Below the pieces are notes generated by a model. That model did no database searches. It saw only the letters and a program-made list of their open reading frames with translations, and was not told the origin of the DNA. From Rhodanobacter sp. (GTDB lineage Bacteria; Pseudomonadota; Gammaproteobacteria; Xanthomonadales; Rhodanobacteraceae), in assembly GCA_040371205.1 (NCBI GenBank), contig AP031382.1:3283562-3347561 (forward strand): a stretch of DNA of 64,000 bases, in the 5' to 3' direction. Positions 27,551 through 36,384 of this stretch are shown piece by piece (the first letter of the stretch is position 1; each line of letters starts with the position of its first letter). The translations under genes and the position numbers were made by a program.

Positions 27551-27706
27551 CCCAAAGAAATGGCCTCGTTCAATCCGCCGGAACTACGAGCAGGCTGTGT
27601 CGAGGATTTTGGAACCACTCCCGCCTACACGATAGACGGTGCGGCCACGCCGCGCCGTATCTGGACACTGAGGGAAGCAGGCAATCGCGTGGGTGGAGTG
27701 TGGGCC

Positions 27707-29008
27707 ATGAGTAATTCGTTGCGCTATCTCAGCACGCGCAGCCGTGCGCCAGCGGCAACCTTGAGCGAGGCCATCGCCGCGGGGCTAGCGCCGGACGGCG
27801 GCCTGTACGTGCCGGAGCGCTTGCCGACGCTCACGCCCGCGGAGTTCGATCCGCGCGGTTCGCTGGCCGACACCGCCCACACTTTGCTTGCGCCGTTCTT
27901 CACGGGCGATCCGCTGGCCGACGAACTTCCCGCGATCTGCGCGGAGGCGCTGGATTTCCCGGTGCCGCTGCGCGCGTTGCCGTATCGCGATGCGCGGGTG
28001 CTGGAGCTTTTCCACGGCCCGACCGCGGCCTTCAAGGACGTGGGCGCGCGCTTCCTCGCCGCCTGCCTGCGCCGGTTGCCGCGCGCGGACGAGCGGCCGC
28101 TCACCATCCTGGTCGCCACCTCGGGCGACACCGGCGCGGCGGTGGGTGCGGCGTTCCATCATCAGCCCGGTGTACGCGTGGCCATCCTGTATCCGGACGG
28201 CCTGGTCTCGCCGCGCCAGGCGCACCAGCTCGGCTGCTTCGGCGGCAACGTGCAGGCGCTGCGCGTGGCGGGCCGTTTCGACGATTGCCAGCGGATGGTG
28301 AAGGCCGCGCTGAACGACGCGGAGTTGCAGCGCGTCGTGCCGCTCAGCTCCGCCAACAGCATCAGCCTCGGCCGCCTGTTGCCGCAGATGAGCTACTACG
28401 CGCACGCCGCGCTGGCGTTCTGGCGCGAACGCGGCGAGCCGCTCAACTTCATCGTGCCCACCGGCAACCTCGGCAATGCGCTGGCCTGCCTGTGGGTGCG
28501 CGCGATGGGCCTGCCGCTGGGCGAGGTGCGCCTGGCCTGCAACGCCAACGCCACCTTGCCGGCGTTCTTCGCCGGCGGCGACTACGCGCCGCGCGAAGCG
28601 GTCGCCACGCTGGCCAATGCGATGGACGTGGGCGCACCCAGCAATTTTGAGCGCCTGCGTTGGAGCCTCGGCGACGATGCGGCCGTGCGCCGCGCGCTGC
28701 ACGCCGAGAGCGTGGACGACGACGCCATCCGCCGCACCCTCGCCGCGCACGCCCGCGAGCACGGCCAGGTGTTTTGCCCGCATACCGCCACCGCCGTGCA
28801 CCGGCTCGACCGCCTGCGCGAGCTGGGCGACGACCGGCCGTGGGCCGTGGTGGCGACCGCGCATCCCGCGAAGTTCGAGCAGGTGGTGGAACCGCTGGTC
28901 GGCCACGCCGTCGACGTGCCGCCGGCACTGGCGGCGATGCTGCAGCGCCCGGCCAGCGCGCAGCCGCTGGCCGCGGAGGACGCGGCATTGAAACGCTGGT
29001 TGCGCTGA
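27707..29008 (+). CDS. thrC: Threonine synthase
   Basis: The 433-residue PLP enzyme converts O-phosphohomoserine to threonine. The N-terminal LRYLSTRSRAPAATLSEAI and GLAPDGGLYVPE are standard. The PLP lysine lies in GPTAAFKDVGARFLA (residues about 100-114), then TSGDTGAAVGAAF and PTGNLGNAL. The ATG at 27707 gives the family start; the long upstream open frame is repeat DNA. It ends the thr operon and converges on the GNAT gene with a 6-base gap. Confidence 0.95.
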   Translation: MSNSLRYLSTRSRAPAATLSEAIAAGLAPDGGLYVPERLPTLTPAEFDPRGSLADTAHTLLAPFFTGDPLADELPAICAEALDFPVPLRALPYRDARVLELFHGPTAAFKDVGARFLAACLRRLPRADERPLTILVATSGDTGAAVGAAFHHQPGVRVAILYPDGLVSPRQAHQLGCFGGNVQALRVAGRFDDCQRMVKAALNDAELQRVVPLSSANSISLGRLLPQMSYYAHAALAFWRERGEPLNFIVPTGNLGNALACLWVRAMGLPLGEVRLACNANATLPAFFAGGDYAPREAVATLANAMDVGAPSNFERLRWSLGDDAAVRRALHAESVDDDAIRRTLAAHAREHGQVFCPHTATAVHRLDRLRELGDDRPWAVVATAHPAKFEQVVEPLVGHAVDVPPALAAMLQRPASAQPLAAEDAALKRWLR

Positions 29009-29014
29009 CGCCGG

Positions 29015-29698
29015 TCAGCCGTCCGCGCGCTCGAACACGGCCACGTTCACCTCGCAGCGCAGGCGGAAGCCCAGCTTCTCGTACAGGCGGATCGCCGCGG
29101 TATTGTTCTTCCACGCATGCAGGAAGGCGGTGTCGCCGCGCGCGGCGATGCCGGCGGCGACCTGGGTGGACAGCCGCCCCGCCAGTCCGCGTCCGCGGAA
29201 GTCGGGGTGGGTGCACACGCCGCTGACCTCGGTGTAGCCCGGGAAGCGGAAGCGCTCGCCTGCCATGGCCGCCAGCCGTCCGTCGATGCGGATGCCGACG
29301 AAGCGCCCCATGCGATGGGTCTGGCGCAGGAACGGCCCGGGCTGGGTGAGCGTGGCCAGCGCCAGCATCTCCGGCGCATCCGCCTCGCCCAGCACGAGCA
29401 CTTCGTCCGGTCCGCCCTCCGCGGCGACCGGCCCGGCGGCGACCATCTGCACGCCCCTGGCCAGCTTGTCCGCGACGAGTCCGGGCGGGATGCGTATCTC
29501 CGGCACCTGCAGCACATACGCCGGCTCGCCCGGCTGCACCAGCTCGACCAGCGCGGCGAGCGCCGCATCGCTGTCGTCGCGCGCGGAAACGAAACGATTG
29601 ACCTCGGGCAGGTAACGCTTCGCCAACGCGCCGCCCAGCGACAGCCCGTCATGCAGGCTGCTCAGGCTGGCCCAGACCGGACGGTCGAGCGGCTCCAT
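29015..29698 (-). CDS. GNAT family N-acetyltransferase
   Basis: The 227-residue protein has a C-terminal GNAT domain (about 125-222): MGRFVGIRIDGRLAAMAG, VSGVCTHPDFRGRGLAGRL with the acetyl-CoA pyrophosphate loop, and NNTAAIRLYEKLGF. The N-terminal 110 residues have no clear motif, as in FR47-like GNATs with a duplicated fold. The substrate is unknown. Its start is seven bases after the end of the GH39 gene on the same strand, so the two may be cotranscribed. Confidence 0.88.
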   Translation of the reverse strand: MEPLDRPVWASLSSLHDGLSLGGALAKRYLPEVNRFVSARDDSDAALAALVELVQPGEPAYVLQVPEIRIPPGLVADKLARGVQMVAAGPVAAEGGPDEVLVLGEADAPEMLALATLTQPGPFLRQTHRMGRFVGIRIDGRLAAMAGERFRFPGYTEVSGVCTHPDFRGRGLAGRLSTQVAAGIAARGDTAFLHAWKNNTAAIRLYEKLGFRLRCEVNVAVFERADG

Positions 29699-29705
29699 GG
29701 CTGGC

Positions 29706-31307
29706 TCAGCGCACCTCGACCACCACCAGGCCCTGCGGCGGAATGTCGAGGGCGAGCTTGCCGTCGTGCAGCGCGACCTGCTCGGGCGCGGCCATGCCGC
29801 CCGCCTTGCGCAACTGCGCGATCTGCTCGCGCGAGGGGAAGGCCGGGCGCCCCATCTTGTCGAACGCGGCGATCACGTTGCCGTGCGTCTGGTCCAGGCG
29901 CCACAGCGTGGCCGCGGCATGGGCCGGCAGCGACGACAGGTCGAGCTCGAAATGCTTCACGTCGCCCTTCGGCTGGCCCACCGTGTAGCTGGCGGTATCG
30001 CCCACCGGCGGCGCGTAGTTCCACAGGGCCAGCACCAGGGTGCCGTCGGCGCGGCGGGTGGCCAGCGCGGAGTCGGAGGACACCGGCAGGCGCACGTCGC
30101 CCAGCTTGTGCAGCATCGCGAAGGCATTGAAGGACGGCTTGGGGATGCGGTCCTCCGCGATCAGGCCGAAGCCGCCGTAGAACGGCGAGCGCACCACGCC
30201 GCCTTCCTCGAACACGTCGGAGAACGACCAGTAGCTCATCGCGTCCACCTTGCCCGCGCAGGCGCGGATGGTGTTGGCCAGCCACGGGCCCATGTACACC
30301 GAGTCGGTGACGTTGGGCAGGTTGGCGTAGGAGGCGTTGAACTCGCTCATGATGAAGGGCAGCTTCGGGTACGGCGAAGCCAGCACCTCCTTGTGCACCT
30401 TGTCGACCGCGCGGCAGACCATGTCCTTGCGCGGGATGTTCTCGTTGGTGTGAAACACGTTGTCGGCGGTGTCGTCGCCGTAGACGTGGGTGCTGACGAA
30501 ATCCACCGGCACGTGCGCGTCGTGCACGTGCTTGAGGAAGTCGGTGACTTCCGCCGCCTGCGCCGTGGCCGGGCCGCCCACGCGCAGGCGCGGGCTCACC
30601 GATTTCAGCGCGCGCGCGGTGTGGTCGTACAGGGTGAAGTAGGTGGCCATCTTGGGGTTGCCGGCCCAGAAGCCGATGTTCGGCTCGTTCCACACCTCGA
30701 AGTACCACTGCGACACTTCGTCGATGCCATAGCGCGCGATCAGGTGCTTCGCGAAGGCGCGGATCATGCCGTCCCACAGCGCGTAGTCCTTCGGCGGCGC
30801 CACGTTCGGGCGGTACCAGAAATCCTGGATGGCCTTGGGATCGGACGTCATCGCGTCCGGCATGAAGCCCAGCTCCACGAAGGGACGCACGCCGCGCTCC
30901 AGCAGGCCGTCGTAGATCTGGTCCACGTAGGAGAAGTTGTAGACGGGCTGGCCGTCGGCGCCTGACTTGTCGGCCGCGTTGTAGAACGGCTGGCCGTTCT
31001 TGCCCAGCTGGAACAGGCCCACCTCGCGGTCGAAGATGCCGTGGAAACGCACGTACTCGAAACCGGTGGCCTGCTTCACGGCAACCAGGTCCTTGCGGTA
31101 GTCGTCGCGCAGCGCCAGCACCGCGCGGCCGGAGCCGAACATCTGCTCCCAGTAGTGCGGGAACGGCGTACCCGGCGCCTTGGCGTCGAGCGTTATCCGC
31201 ACGTCGTCGCCGGCGGCCGGTGCCGCCTGCGCCGCGCCCATCGCGAACAGGCCCGCGGCCAGCAGGTAAAACGCGGTACGTCGCAGCATCGTCTTGGTGT
31301 CCTTCAT
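29706..31307 (-). CDS. GH39 family glycoside hydrolase (beta-xylosidase-like), exported
   Basis: The 533-residue protein has a signal peptide (TAFYLLAAGLFAMGAAQAA) and a GH39 TIM-barrel with the acid/base Glu in YFEVWNEPNIGFW, the nucleophile Glu in IMSEFNASY, and VDFVSTHVYGDD between them. A beta-sandwich accessory domain (about 430-533) ends PPQGLVVVEVR. GH39 enzymes cleave beta-xylosides or related beta-linkages; here the substrate should be that of the locus, possibly a beta-glucan fragment. It follows the GH1 gene by 37 bases on the same strand and acts in the periplasm. Confidence 0.87.
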   Translation of the reverse strand: MKDTKTMLRRTAFYLLAAGLFAMGAAQAAPAAGDDVRITLDAKAPGTPFPHYWEQMFGSGRAVLALRDDYRKDLVAVKQATGFEYVRFHGIFDREVGLFQLGKNGQPFYNAADKSGADGQPVYNFSYVDQIYDGLLERGVRPFVELGFMPDAMTSDPKAIQDFWYRPNVAPPKDYALWDGMIRAFAKHLIARYGIDEVSQWYFEVWNEPNIGFWAGNPKMATYFTLYDHTARALKSVSPRLRVGGPATAQAAEVTDFLKHVHDAHVPVDFVSTHVYGDDTADNVFHTNENIPRKDMVCRAVDKVHKEVLASPYPKLPFIMSEFNASYANLPNVTDSVYMGPWLANTIRACAGKVDAMSYWSFSDVFEEGGVVRSPFYGGFGLIAEDRIPKPSFNAFAMLHKLGDVRLPVSSDSALATRRADGTLVLALWNYAPPVGDTASYTVGQPKGDVKHFELDLSSLPAHAAATLWRLDQTHGNVIAAFDKMGRPAFPSREQIAQLRKAGGMAAPEQVALHDGKLALDIPPQGLVVVEVR

Positions 31308-31344
31308 GTCATGTTCCTCGCGCGCTTGCGCATGGTGCGGGTTC

Positions 31345-32700
31345 TCAGGATTCGTCCAGCGCTTCGCCATGGCTGGCGATCACCTGCGCGTAGAGTTTCG
31401 CGGTGGCCTTGGGCTTGCGCTTCTGCGTGGCGAAGTCGACGTGGTACAGGCCGAAGCGCTTGGCATAGCCCAGCGACCACTCCAGGTTGTCCATCAGCGA
31501 CCACGCGTAATAGCCGCGGAGATCCACGCCGGCCTCGATGGCGCGGTGCGCGGCCTGCAGGTGCTTGCGCAGGTAATCCGTGCGCAGGGGATCGTGCAGC
31601 AGCTCGCCGTCCACCGTGGGCGGGTCGTAGAAAGCGGAGCCGTTCTCGGTGATGTAGAGCGGGATCTTGCCGTAGCGCTGGCGGAAGCCGGTGAGCATGT
31701 CGACCAGGCCCTGTTCGTACACTTCCCAGCCGGTTTCGGTGCGCGTGTGCTGCGGCTGCGGCACCGGCGTGGCGCGCAGCGGAAAGGCGCTGGCGTCGTG
31801 CCGCACCACCGCGCGCGTGTAGTAGTTGAGGCCGACGAAATCGACCAGCTGCCTGGTCAGCAGGAAGTCGTCCGCCGGGAAATCCGGCCACGCCTCGCCG
31901 TACACCTCGGCCAGCTCGGCGGGATAGCTGCCGAGCAGCGCCGGGTCGGCGAACTGCTGGTTCATGTAGGCGTTGGCGCGGCGCGTGGCGGCGAGGTCTT
32001 CCGCACTGTCGGAGGCCGGATACTTGGGCTCGATGTTGAACACCACGCCGATCGCATTTTTGCCGTGCGCGCGATACGCCTGGATGCCCGCGCCGCTGGC
32101 GCGCATCAGGTTGTGCGCGGCGAGCGGCGCCTCGAACGGGCTGCGGTGGCCGGGCGCCAGCGTGCCGTTCAAGTAACCGCCGTCGACCACCACCCACGGT
32201 TCGTTGAGCGTGCTCCATTGCGGCACGCGGTCGTCCAGCGCCTTGAACATGATGGCGGCGTACTCGGCGAACCAGTGCGCGATGTCGCGGTTGAGCCAGC
32301 CGCCGCGGTCGTCCAGCGCCGCCGGCAGGTCCCAGTGGAACAGCGTGACGTTCGGCGCGATGCCGTTTTCCAGCAGCTCGTCGACCAGCCGCGAATAGAA
32401 GTCCAAACCTTTCGGATTGACGCGGCCGGTGCCCTCGGGCAGCACGCGCGCCCAGTTCACGCTGAAGCGGTAGCTCTGGAGGCCCAGCGCGCGCATCAGT
32501 TGCACGTCGTCCCGGTAGCGGCGGTAATGGTCGCAGGCCACGTCGCCGTGGTCGCCGTTCGCCATCATCCCCGGCGTGTGCGCAAAGCGCTGCCAGATGC
32601 TTGGGCCGGCACCGTCCGCCAGCGGCGAACCCTCGATCTGGTAGGCCGAAGTGGCCGCGCCCCAGAGGAAGCCGTCCGGAAAGCGGTAACGTTGCGTCAT
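31345..32700 (-). CDS. GH1 family beta-glucosidase
   Basis: The 451-residue cytoplasmic glycosidase starts MTQRYRFPDGFLWGAATSAY. It has the acid/base Glu in TLNEPW, the nucleophile in YITENGSAF, and the sugar-binding HWDLPAAL and GYYAWSLMDNLEWSLGY. Length is typical for GH1 (about 450). It lacks a signal peptide, so it should split oligosaccharides brought in by the adjacent ABC importer. It diverges from the importer ATPase across 119 bases that contain a LacI-type operator at 32737. Confidence 0.94.
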   Translation of the reverse strand: MTQRYRFPDGFLWGAATSAYQIEGSPLADGAGPSIWQRFAHTPGMMANGDHGDVACDHYRRYRDDVQLMRALGLQSYRFSVNWARVLPEGTGRVNPKGLDFYSRLVDELLENGIAPNVTLFHWDLPAALDDRGGWLNRDIAHWFAEYAAIMFKALDDRVPQWSTLNEPWVVVDGGYLNGTLAPGHRSPFEAPLAAHNLMRASGAGIQAYRAHGKNAIGVVFNIEPKYPASDSAEDLAATRRANAYMNQQFADPALLGSYPAELAEVYGEAWPDFPADDFLLTRQLVDFVGLNYYTRAVVRHDASAFPLRATPVPQPQHTRTETGWEVYEQGLVDMLTGFRQRYGKIPLYITENGSAFYDPPTVDGELLHDPLRTDYLRKHLQAAHRAIEAGVDLRGYYAWSLMDNLEWSLGYAKRFGLYHVDFATQKRKPKATAKLYAQVIASHGEALDES

Positions 32701-32736
32701 GGATTCCCAAACTCTCGAATGCCGCACTGCGGCTTG

Positions 32737-32752
32737 ATGTAACCGTTTACAT
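32737..32752. promoter_or_regulatory. LacI-family operator between GH1 and the ABC ATPase gene
   Basis: ATGTAACCGTTTACAT is palindromic at 14 of 16 positions with the central CG typical of LacI-family operators. It is placed 37 bases before the GH1 start and 68 bases before the divergent ATPase start. A second such site precedes the lacI-like gene at 44949, so one repressor probably controls both. Confidence 0.7.
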
Positions 32753-32819
32753 CCCGAGAATAGCCGAACGCCGTCCCGGGATGCACGCCCTTTCCTGCGG
32801 CAGCGACCGCCGCCGTACG

Positions 32820-33941
32820 ATGACCACCCAGGAATACGCAACGCCGATGGCCACCGTCAGTCTCGACAACCTGCGCAAGGTCTATCCCAACGGGCACGTC
32901 GGCGTGGCCGGCGCCAGCTTCGACATCGCCGATGGCGAGCTGCTGGTGCTGGTCGGACCTTCCGGCTGCGGCAAGACCACCCTGCTGCGCATGATCGCGG
33001 GGTTGGAAACCATCAGCGCCGGCACGCTGCGCATCGACGGCCGCGTGGTGAACGAGGTGGCGCCGAAGGACCGCGACATCGCGATGGTGTTCCAGAACTA
33101 CGCGCTCTACCCGCACATGACGGTGGCCGAGAACCTCGGCTTCGGCCTGCGCCTGCGCGGCATGCCGCGCACGGAGATCGCCCGGCGCGTGGCCGAGGTG
33201 GCGCAATTGCTGGAACTGGAGCAACGGCTGGACGCGCGCCCCGCCGCGCTGTCCGGCGGCCAGCGCCAGCGCGTGGCGCTGGGCCGCGCGATGGTGCGCC
33301 GGCCCGCGGTGTTCCTGCTCGACGAACCGCTGTCCAACCTCGACGCGCGGCTGCGCCTGTCGATGCGGGTGGAGATCGCGCGGCTGCATCGCCGCTTCGG
33401 CGCCACCACGGTCTACGTCACCCACGACCAGGTCGAGGCGATGACGCTGGGCCAGCGCATCGTGGTGTTCGACCAGGGCGCGGTCCAGCAGATCGACACC
33501 CCGATGAAGCTCTACGAGCGCCCGGCCAACCTGTTCGTGGCCGGCTTCCTCGGCAGTCCCGCCATGAACCTGCTGCGCGGCACGCTGCATGCCGGCGACG
33601 GCCTTGCGCTGGCCACCGCAGCCGGCACCATCCGGCTCGGCACGCCGCCGCAGATGGATGCGCTCGCCGGCTGGCGCGACCGCGAAGTGATCCTCGGCCT
33701 GCGCCCGGAAGACCTGCGCCCGCTCGCCGCCGATGCGCACGACGCTGCGCTGGAAGCGCAACTGGAAGTGCTGGAGCCGGTGGGCAATGAGGTCTTCCTC
33801 AACCTGCGCTACGGGGATCACGCGCTGGTCGCGCGCACGCCGCCAGGTGTGGCGTGCACGCCCTGCGAAAACGTGCGGCTCGGCATCGTCACGCAGCGCC
33901 TGCACTTCTTCGATCCGGGCGACGGCACACGCATCGGTTGA
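32820..33941 (+). CDS. Sugar ABC transporter ATP-binding protein (MalK/UgpC/MsmX type)
   Basis: The 373-residue ATPase has Walker A GPSGCGKTT, the Q-loop MVFQNYALYPHMTV, the signature LSGGQRQRVALGRAM, Walker B VFLLDEPLSNLDA and the C-terminal TOBE/regulatory domain (about 240-370) with GLRPEDLRPL. It energises the binding-protein-dependent importer whose other parts are encoded at 34.7-37.7 kb on the opposite strand. An internal ATG at 32847 (MATVSL) is an equally good start. It has its own promoter region shared with the GH1 gene. Confidence 0.92.
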   Translation: MTTQEYATPMATVSLDNLRKVYPNGHVGVAGASFDIADGELLVLVGPSGCGKTTLLRMIAGLETISAGTLRIDGRVVNEVAPKDRDIAMVFQNYALYPHMTVAENLGFGLRLRGMPRTEIARRVAEVAQLLELEQRLDARPAALSGGQRQRVALGRAMVRRPAVFLLDEPLSNLDARLRLSMRVEIARLHRRFGATTVYVTHDQVEAMTLGQRIVVFDQGAVQQIDTPMKLYERPANLFVAGFLGSPAMNLLRGTLHAGDGLALATAAGTIRLGTPPQMDALAGWRDREVILGLRPEDLRPLAADAHDAALEAQLEVLEPVGNEVFLNLRYGDHALVARTPPGVACTPCENVRLGIVTQRLHFFDPGDGTRIG

Positions 33942-33999
33942 GGCCACGCCTCCTTGGGCGCGCTTGCGGAAGAAAACTCTGTCCGAGACATCGCAAGCA

Positions 34000-34200
34000 A
34001 CAAAGCGGTTTCGTGTGCCTGCCGGCACCCGAGTTACTTTTCTCTCGCGTGGCCAAGAGAAAAGTAACCCAAAGAGAAGGCCACCCCGCGGCAGCGCTTG
34101 CCGGGCTTCCTGCCCGGCAGGTCCGTGAGGCGTGGCCGGGCTTTTCGGCCGGACTCCTGTCCGGTCGAAAAGGCGTTGCCCTCCCTGGCAACGCCCGCTG
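34000..34200. repeat. Left arm of a long imperfect inverted repeat
   Basis: The outer end ACAAAGCGGTTTCGT (34000-34014) is the exact inverse of 34594-34608. It contains the perfect 13-bp hairpin GTTACTTTTCTCT (34033-34045) with AGAGAAAAGTAAC (34056-34068), then GGCCACCCCG and GGGCTTTTCGGCCGGA, each with an inverted counterpart in the right arm. No coding potential. The hairpin family also occurs between thrB and thrC. Confidence 0.72.
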
Positions 34201-34384
34201 CGCGGCCTGATCGTCCGCGCCTCACCGCCACCGAGGGGCCCCGTGAAAAGCAGGCGCGCATCATGCGCGCCAGAAGCAAAAGCATAGAAAGCACAGCCAG
34301 GTAGTAATGCTTCGCTTTGTTGCTGTTGCTGTTGCTGTTGCGCGCCGGAAGCGCGCTGCTCTTCCGGGGCCCCTATGGCGCGGC
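34201..34384. other. Spacer between the two repeat arms
   Basis: This is gene-free sequence between ATPase and permease genes. It includes a GTTGCT hexamer repeated almost four times (34318-34340). The whole 33942-34690 interval (749 bases) has no gene I can support on either strand. Confidence 0.5.
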
Positions 34385-34608
34385 GGGTGGGCGGAGGAAA
34401 GCCCGCAGGGTGGCCGGCAGGGATGCCGGCCAGTTTTTCGACGGCACAGGATGTGCCGCCGAAAAGCCCCTCAGCCCACCCGCGCACCCGGAAGGCAGGA
34501 TGCCTGGAGGGCGCGCCATCGGGGTGCTCTTTCTCTTTGGCTACTTTCTCTTTGAGCACGCAAAGAGAAAGTAGCTCGGCCCACGGCAGTGGGACGAAAC
34601 CGCTTTGT
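34385..34608. repeat. Right arm of a long imperfect inverted repeat
   Basis: This is the inverted relative of 34000-34200, with a perfect 14-bp hairpin CTACTTTCTCTTTG (34541-34554) and CAAAGAGAAAGTAG (34561-34574) and the terminal ACGAAACCGCTTTGT (34594-34608). The arms are diverged inside but keep the order of modules. It lies just after the end of the ABC permease gene. Confidence 0.72.
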
Positions 34609-34690
34609 CGCTGGCGAATGAGCAGACAAAAAAAGCACGCCCCTTCCGGCTGCGGAGCGACGACTCGCCAACCCCGGCATGCGTCCATCC

Positions 34691-35512
34691 TCATCCCTTC
34701 ACGCTCCCCAACAGCAACCCGTCGAGGTAATGCCGCTGCATGGCGAGGAACAACCCCAGCACCGGCAGCACGGTGAGTACCGACCCGGCCATCATCTGCT
34801 CGGTGCCTTCGGTGTGTTCGCGCGCCATCGAAGCCAGGCCCAGCGGCAGCGTGTAATGCCCCTGCCCGGTCAGCTCGATCAGCGGCCACATGAAATCGTT
34901 CCATGCAGTGAGAAAGGTGAGGATCGCCAGCGTCGCCACCACCGGCCGCAGCAGGGGCAGCACGATGCGCAGGAAGATGTGCAGTTCGCTGGCGCCGTCG
35001 ATGCGCGCGGCCTCCAGCAGTTCGTCGGGCAGGCCGCGCGCGTACTGGCGCACCAGGAAGATGCCCAGCACCGAGGCCAGGCCCGGCAGCATCACGCCCG
35101 CGTAGGTGTCCACCAGGCCGGCGTACTTGAACAGCAGGAACAAGGGCAGCATCGCCACCTGCGCCGGCACCACCAGCAGGGCGAGCAGCAGGCGGAACCA
35201 TCGTTCGCGCCCGGCGAAATGCAGCTTGGCGAAGGCATAGCCCGCCATCAGGTTGAACGCCAGCGACAACACGGTGATGCCGCCGGAGATCAGCAGGCTG
35301 TTGAGCAGGTAGCGGCCCATGCCGGCGTGCGCGAACAGCTGCCGGTAGTTGTCCAGCACCGGATGCGCCGGCCACAGCGGCGGCGGCAGCGTGTTGGACG
35401 TGCCCGGCGGCATGAACGACACCGCCAGCATCCACAGCAGCGGGAACAGCGCCACCGCCGCGCCGCCCAGCAGCAGGCCGTTGACCAGCGCCTTCGCCCA
35501 CCGCGGATTCAT
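34691..35512 (-). CDS. Sugar ABC transporter permease (MalG type)
   Basis: The 273-residue inner-membrane protein has six helices and the EAA loop ELLEAARIDGASELHIFLRI (about 180-200), which contacts the ATPase. The first helix follows a short N-terminus, and the periplasmic loop has the Pro-rich TLPPPLWPAHP. Its ATG overlaps the stop of the MalF-type permease (ATGA). It is the last gene of the minus-strand operon; the next 80 bases lead into the repeat block. Confidence 0.92.
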   Translation of the reverse strand: MNPRWAKALVNGLLLGGAAVALFPLLWMLAVSFMPPGTSNTLPPPLWPAHPVLDNYRQLFAHAGMGRYLLNSLLISGGITVLSLAFNLMAGYAFAKLHFAGRERWFRLLLALLVVPAQVAMLPLFLLFKYAGLVDTYAGVMLPGLASVLGIFLVRQYARGLPDELLEAARIDGASELHIFLRIVLPLLRPVVATLAILTFLTAWNDFMWPLIELTGQGHYTLPLGLASMAREHTEGTEQMMAGSVLTVLPVLGLFLAMQRHYLDGLLLGSVKG

Positions 35513-36384
35513 GCCGCCGCCCTGCGCGACAGCCGCAGCATCGCCGCGGTCACTGCGAGCATCACCAGGAACAGCACGAAGGCCTCCGCGGTGGCGACGC
35601 CGAGGTTCCACCACTGGAAGCCGTCCTCGTACATCAGGTACAGCACGCTGGTGGTGCTTTGCAGCGGGCCGCCCTCGGTCATCACGTAGGGCTCGGCGAA
35701 CAGCTGGAAATAGCCCGACACGGTGAGGATCGCCACCATCAGCAGGGTCGGCCCCAGCATCGGCAAGGTGATGTGGCGGAACTGCCGCCACGCCGAGGCG
35801 CCGTCGATGCGCGCCGCCTCGTACAGGTCCGCGGGCACCGCCTGCAGGCCGGCGAGCAGGATGATCATGTTGTAGCCGAAGTTCTTCCACACCGCGAACA
35901 GGATGATGGTGGGCATCGCCCAGTGCGGATTGCCCAGCCAGTCCACCGGATGGATGCCCAGCATGCCGAGCAAGTGGTTGGCCCAGCCGTACTTGGTGTT
36001 GAACAGGTAGCGCCACACCACCGCCGTCGCCACCGCCGTGGTCACCACCGGCGCGAACAGCGCGGTGCGGAAGAGCGCCCTGCAGCGCGCCAGCGGCGAG
36101 TGCAGCAGCAACGCCGCACCCAGCGAGGCGGCCAGCGACAGCGGCACGCCCACCGCGACGAAGTAGAAGGTGTGCCCCAGCGCGGCCCAGAACACCGGCC
36201 GGTGCAGCAGCATCCAGTAATTGCCCAGCGCCACGAAGCGCAGGTTGTGCAGGTCGGCCAGCGCGTAGAGGTCGTAGTCGGTAAAGCTCAACGCCAGCGC
36301 ACCGAGCACCGGCAGCAGGAAGAACACCGCCAACACCAGCAGCGCCGGCGCGAGGAACAGCCAGGCCGCGCGCGACGTCTTCAT
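35509..36384 (-). CDS. Sugar ABC transporter permease (MalF type)
   Basis: The 291-residue permease has six helices and the EAA motif DLYEAARIDGASAWRQFRHI (residues about 186-205). The N-terminal RAAWLFLAPALLVLAVFFLL is characteristic of carbohydrate-importer permeases of the CUT1 group. It is coupled at both ends by ATGA overlaps with the binding protein before it and the second permease after it. Confidence 0.92.
   Translation of the reverse strand: MKTSRAAWLFLAPALLVLAVFFLLPVLGALALSFTDYDLYALADLHNLRFVALGNYWMLLHRPVFWAALGHTFYFVAVGVPLSLAASLGAALLLHSPLARCRALFRTALFAPVVTTAVATAVVWRYLFNTKYGWANHLLGMLGIHPVDWLGNPHWAMPTIILFAVWKNFGYNMIILLAGLQAVPADLYEAARIDGASAWRQFRHITLPMLGPTLLMVAILTVSGYFQLFAEPYVMTEGGPLQSTTSVLYLMYEDGFQWWNLGVATAEAFVLFLVMLAVTAAMLRLSRRAAA

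Noticed and set aside
34318-34340. GTTGCT hexamer repeated nearly four times
   Set aside because: It could be a slipping microsatellite, but it is in gene-free DNA and no frame depends on it.
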